Source: Thermohalobaculum sp039030715
Lineage (GTDB): Bacteria > Pseudomonadota > Alphaproteobacteria > Rhodobacterales > Rhodobacteraceae
Assembly: GCA_039030715.1 (NCBI GenBank)
Contig: JBCCDU010000006.1
Coordinates: forward strand, 19,596-83,595
Direction: 5' to 3'
DNA: 64,000 bases
Notes under the pieces: model-generated
What the model was told of the DNA's origin: nothing
Seen by the model: only the letters and a program-made list of their open reading frames with translations
Database searches by the model: none
Position numbers and translations under genes: made by a program
Part shown: positions 61,077-64,000 of the stretch, piece after piece
How the letters are laid out: each line of letters begins with the position of its first letter
How positions within the stretch are numbered: the first letter of the stretch is position 1

Positions 61077-62786
61077 TCAGACCGCTTTACCCTGCCTAAC
61101 GGCTTCGGCAACAGCTTCAATATCCGCTTGGCTGAGGCCATAGTCGCGCTTGGCGGCCTCTGCCGAGATATATCCGCCCGCGAGGTCCCGCCTCACCGCC
61201 GCTGGGTCGCGATCAGATGGCGTGCCATAGCCTGCTCCACCGGGGAAGGCCATCATCACCTTGCGGCCATGGGGCACGAACTGTTTGCCCTTTCCTTTCA
61301 TCTTGGTGCCGTCATCCTGGCCGATTGTCGTCGGCGCACCATCCTGGCCGCCCTGGCGGCCGCGCGCGGGATGGTCCACACGGTCGAACATCGCCTGAAT
61401 GTCGAATTCGTGACCCTCGCGGGCGCCAACCTCCATGTACTGGCCGAGCCCACCGCGATGCGTGCCCGCCCCGCCGCTGTCGGCGCGCAGTTCCTTGCGC
61501 CAGATGATGACTGGACCCACCTGTTCCGTCGCCTCCACCGGCATGGTCATGACGCCGGAGGGGAAGGCGGTGGCATTCATCCCGTCTAGGGTCGGGCGCG
61601 CTCCCGAGCCGCCGGAATTGAAGGTCAGAACCTCTGAGCGGACAGTGCCCTCGGGCGCGGGCGCATCGGTACGCGGACGCAATGACACCTGAAAATTGCA
61701 GAGACAGCCCGCCCCTTCCGCCGGGACCGTCCGGGGCAAGATCTGATCCAGCGCGCCATAAACCGTGTCGGGGATCATATGGCCGATGACGTGGCGCAGC
61801 GCCACGGGGGCCGGATGGGGCGCGTTGACGATGGTGCCCTCCGGTGCCGAAATCTCGAAGGGCGCCAAACTGGCCGCGTTGTTCGGGATCCCCGGCGCAA
61901 TCGCACATTTGAGCGCATAGCAGGCATAGGCCTTGGTATAGACCAGCGGCACGTTGATGCCCTTCTTGTCGACGCCGGAGGTGCCGTCGAAATCGCAGAG
62001 AATACGCTCGCCCTCCACCGTCAGCTTCACCTTCAGGTCGATGGGGCGGTCATAGCCGTCAATGCGCAGCGCGCCGCTTGCCGTCGCTCGCGGCAGGGCT
62101 GCAATCCGTTCGATGGTCGCACGACGCGAGTTTTCCATGATGAATTCGGCGATGTCCTTCAGATCGCTCAGCCCAAATTCCTGCATCATGTCAATCAGCC
62201 GCCGGTGACCCACCTCGTTGCAGGTCGCCAGCGCGTAAATGTCGCCGATCAACTGATCGGGCTCGCGCACGTTGCCCCGGATGATCTGGACCAGGGTCTT
62301 GTCGACCTCGCCCTGGTCGGCGAATTTCAGGATGGGAATGTAAAGCCCCTCCTCGTAAACCGAGTTCGCATCGGCCCCAAAGCCGCGCCCGCCGATATCG
62401 ACGATATGCGCGGTGCAGGCGAAGAAGCCGACCAAATAGCCGTCGAGAAACGAGGGGGTCACCACGGTAATGTCGTGCAGGTGACCGGTCCCCTCCCACG
62501 GGTCATTGGTGATGTAGACATCGCCCTCCATCATGTTCTGACGACCGATGCGGCGGATAAAATGGGCAACCGCCTCGGCCATCGCATTGACATGGCCGGG
62601 CGTGCCGGTGACGGCCTGAGCCAGCATCCGGCCATCGGTGTCGTAGACCCCGGCCGAGAGGTCCCCGGCCTCGCGCACCGAGGTCGAGAACGCAGTACGC
62701 ACCAGCGCCTGGGCCTGCTCCTCCACCACCGAGATTAGGCGATTCCACATCACCTGATGCGAGACGGTCGAACTGGATTGGGTCAT
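61077..62786 (-). CDS. hyuB: Hydantoinase B / 5-oxoprolinase beta-type subunit
   Basis: A 569-residue HyuB-family subunit. Typical strings are TSVREAGDLSAGVYDTDGRM near the N-terminus, GDVYITNDPWEGTGHLHDIT (about residue 88-107) and the C-terminal RGGLGQYMEVGARE. With the HyuA subunit it forms an ATP-dependent hydantoinase, 5-oxoprolinase or related acyl hydrolase; the exact ring substrate cannot be told. It begins 10 bp downstream of the hyuA stop, so they are one operon. The end lies just past the convergent RTX terminator. Confidence 0.88.
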   Translation of the reverse strand: MTQSSSTVSHQVMWNRLISVVEEQAQALVRTAFSTSVREAGDLSAGVYDTDGRMLAQAVTGTPGHVNAMAEAVAHFIRRIGRQNMMEGDVYITNDPWEGTGHLHDITVVTPSFLDGYLVGFFACTAHIVDIGGRGFGADANSVYEEGLYIPILKFADQGEVDKTLVQIIRGNVREPDQLIGDIYALATCNEVGHRRLIDMMQEFGLSDLKDIAEFIMENSRRATIERIAALPRATASGALRIDGYDRPIDLKVKLTVEGERILCDFDGTSGVDKKGINVPLVYTKAYACYALKCAIAPGIPNNAASLAPFEISAPEGTIVNAPHPAPVALRHVIGHMIPDTVYGALDQILPRTVPAEGAGCLCNFQVSLRPRTDAPAPEGTVRSEVLTFNSGGSGARPTLDGMNATAFPSGVMTMPVEATEQVGPVIIWRKELRADSGGAGTHRGGLGQYMEVGAREGHEFDIQAMFDRVDHPARGRQGGQDGAPTTIGQDDGTKMKGKGKQFVPHGRKVMMAFPGGAGYGTPSDRDPAAVRRDLAGGYISAEAAKRDYGLSQADIEAVAEAVRQGKAV

Positions 62787-62796
62787 CTGGGTATCC

Positions 62797-64000
62797 TCAG
62801 GCTTTGATCAGCACATCGATGCAGCCATCGGGCTGGCGGATCGCGCGGCGGCTGGCGGGCAGGATGACCGTCGTCTCGTCCTCGGTGATGGCTGCGGGGC
62901 CCGCGACGGTCTGGCCCGTCTTCATCTGATCGCGGAGGACGACCGCGGCGTCCATCGCCTCGCCCCTGGCGGGGTCGAACAGGCTGCGAGCACCTGCGGT
63001 CTGCGCAGCATTGCCGCCGCCCTGCTCCTGGATCGGGGCAACAGCCTCCTGCGGGGTGGTCGCGTTGACCGCCCAGACGGTGATTTCGATATCCATCCCT
63101 TCGACCGCACGACCGAAGAGCTTGGTGTAATCCTCCTCGAAGCGTCGCTGGAAGGTGGCGCGGTCGGGGTTCATCGCCTGCTCAGCCGTTAGGGGCACAG
63201 GGATCTCCCACCCCTGCCCGGTATAGCGCATATAGACTTTGAACTCGGACAGGATCTCGGCGTCGGCATCGCAGGACCGGACGAACCGCGTCGCCTCCGC
63301 CTGCAGCTCTGACAGCAGGTCGCGGATGGTTTCGGGCGCAAAATCCGACAGACGCATATAGAGGCTGCGGGTCGCCTCGAAGCTGAAAGGCGCACGCAGA
63401 AAACCGATGGCCGACCCGACACCAGCGCCAGGAGGCACGAGCAGTCGTTCGACCCCAAGCTTTTCGCAGAGGCGTCCGGCATGAAGCGGCGCCGCCCCAC
63501 CGAAAGCGATCATCGTGTATTCCGCCAAATCCTCTCCGTTTTCCACCGCGTGGACCCGGGCGGCGTTGGCCATGTTCTCGTCAACCACTTCAGCCACGCC
63601 AAAAGCCGCCGTTTGGGCATCCATCTGTAGCGTATCGCCAACCTCGGCAGTGAGGGCGGTGGCGGAGGCATCGGGATGCAGGGCGATCGATCCGCCCGCG
63701 AAATTTTCCGGATCCAGCCTGCCCAGCACCAGATCGGCATCGGTCACGGCAGGCCGCGCCCCGCCACGCCCATAGCAGGCCGGGCCAGGCTCGGACCCCG
63801 CGCTTTCGGGACCCACCCGGATCTGGCGCATCGCGTCGACATGGGCGAGGGAGCCGCCCCCGGCCCCGATCTCCACCATATCGATCACCGGGATCGAGAT
63901 CGGCATGCCCGAGCCTTTCTTGAACCGATAAGTGCGCGCCACCTCGAACACGCGGGAGGTCTTGGGCGTCTGATCCTTGATCAGGCAGATCTTGGCCGTG
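62797..64000 (-). CDS. hyuA: Hydantoinase A subunit, 5' end beyond the window
   Basis: The reading frame is open to base 64000, so the N-terminal part lies outside. Visible residues (about 400) include TAKICLIKDQTPKTSRVFEV, VIDMVEIGAGGGSLAHVD and GPESAGSEPGPACYGRGGARP, matching the ATP-binding and central parts of HyuA/oxoprolinase alpha. The C-terminus is complete (QPDGCIDVLIKA). It pairs with hyuB downstream. The missing part should carry the ATP-binding start. Confidence 0.88.
   Translation of the reverse strand, partial: TAKICLIKDQTPKTSRVFEVARTYRFKKGSGMPISIPVIDMVEIGAGGGSLAHVDAMRQIRVGPESAGSEPGPACYGRGGARPAVTDADLVLGRLDPENFAGGSIALHPDASATALTAEVGDTLQMDAQTAAFGVAEVVDENMANAARVHAVENGEDLAEYTMIAFGGAAPLHAGRLCEKLGVERLLVPPGAGVGSAIGFLRAPFSFEATRSLYMRLSDFAPETIRDLLSELQAEATRFVRSCDADAEILSEFKVYMRYTGQGWEIPVPLTAEQAMNPDRATFQRRFEEDYTKLFGRAVEGMDIEITVWAVNATTPQEAVAPIQEQGGGNAAQTAGARSLFDPARGEAMDAAVVLRDQMKTGQTVAGPAAITEDETTVILPASRRAIRQPDGCIDVLIKA

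Overview
The window is high-GC DNA with no phage, transposase or CRISPR sequence. Gene content points to an alphaproteobacterium of the Rhodobacteraceae (Roseobacter group): two dimethylglycine/sarcosine-type dehydrogenases, a non-pyrrolysine MttB, a glycine-betaine ABC importer, sitABCD with mntR, an SOS imuB-dnaE2 pair with the alphaproteobacterial GAAC-N7-GAAC LexA site, and large RTX proteins. This assignment is by family recognition, not by database search.

Layout. 1-2.3 kb: a DUF3422 gene (cut by the window edge), a CueR-type regulator and a DUF4396 membrane protein behind a long-spacer MerR-type promoter. 2.3-17 kb: a minus-strand cluster for methylated amines and C1 units, containing an XRE-cupin regulator, LysE exporter, dehydrogenase, homocysteine methyltransferase family enzyme, PPOX-fold protein, second dehydrogenase, second LysE, PLP decarboxylase, PEP-mutase family enzyme, MttB, a SAM methyltransferase and an alcohol dehydrogenase. 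17.1-20.9 kb: a small membrane protein, asparaginase, ECF sigma factor, IalB-like secreted protein and an HD protein. 21-27.5 kb: a betaine-type importer whose ATPase is divergent from a fused double permease and its binding protein, with a chemoreceptor between them. 27.6-34.2 kb: a GNAT-methyltransferase-GST operon, then mntR and sitABCD. 34.3-44.4 kb: a G8-domain RTX giant, an acyl-CoA ligase, a BNR-repeat protein and a GH9-RTX enzyme. 44.7-49.8 kb: tRNA-Met, imuB and dnaE2. 49.8-61 kb: a regulatory island with a five-PAS hybrid kinase, an OmpR-type regulator, a class III cyclase, a truncated globin, a lone ABC transmembrane domain, a DUF1127 protein, a methyltransferase and an RTX protein. 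61-64 kb: hyuB and the 3' part of hyuA.

Two signals stand out that gene calling does not explain. First, all six transcription units of the 49.8-61 kb island carry the same composite upstream element of about 46-49 bp: ACAAnTGAAAC, then 17 bp, GACAtt, then 4 bp, and a second TGAAAC. Five of the six have exactly the same spacing, on both strands. It looks like one promoter/operator class tying the two-component pair, cyclase-globin operon and RTX protein into one regulon. Second, intergenic gaps of the betaine cluster hold a family of cloverleaf-like elements. Two are exactly 68 bp, with an 8-bp outer stem enclosing three abutting perfect hairpins; their arm sequences differ but the pairing is conserved, including compensatory changes in the outer stem. 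A third copy is more diverged.

Genes probably work together as follows: betaine or related compounds are imported by the 21-27.5 kb system and demethylated by the 2-17 kb cluster via homocysteine and folate. The SOS pair supplies mutagenic repair, and the RTX proteins are probably exported by a type I system encoded elsewhere.
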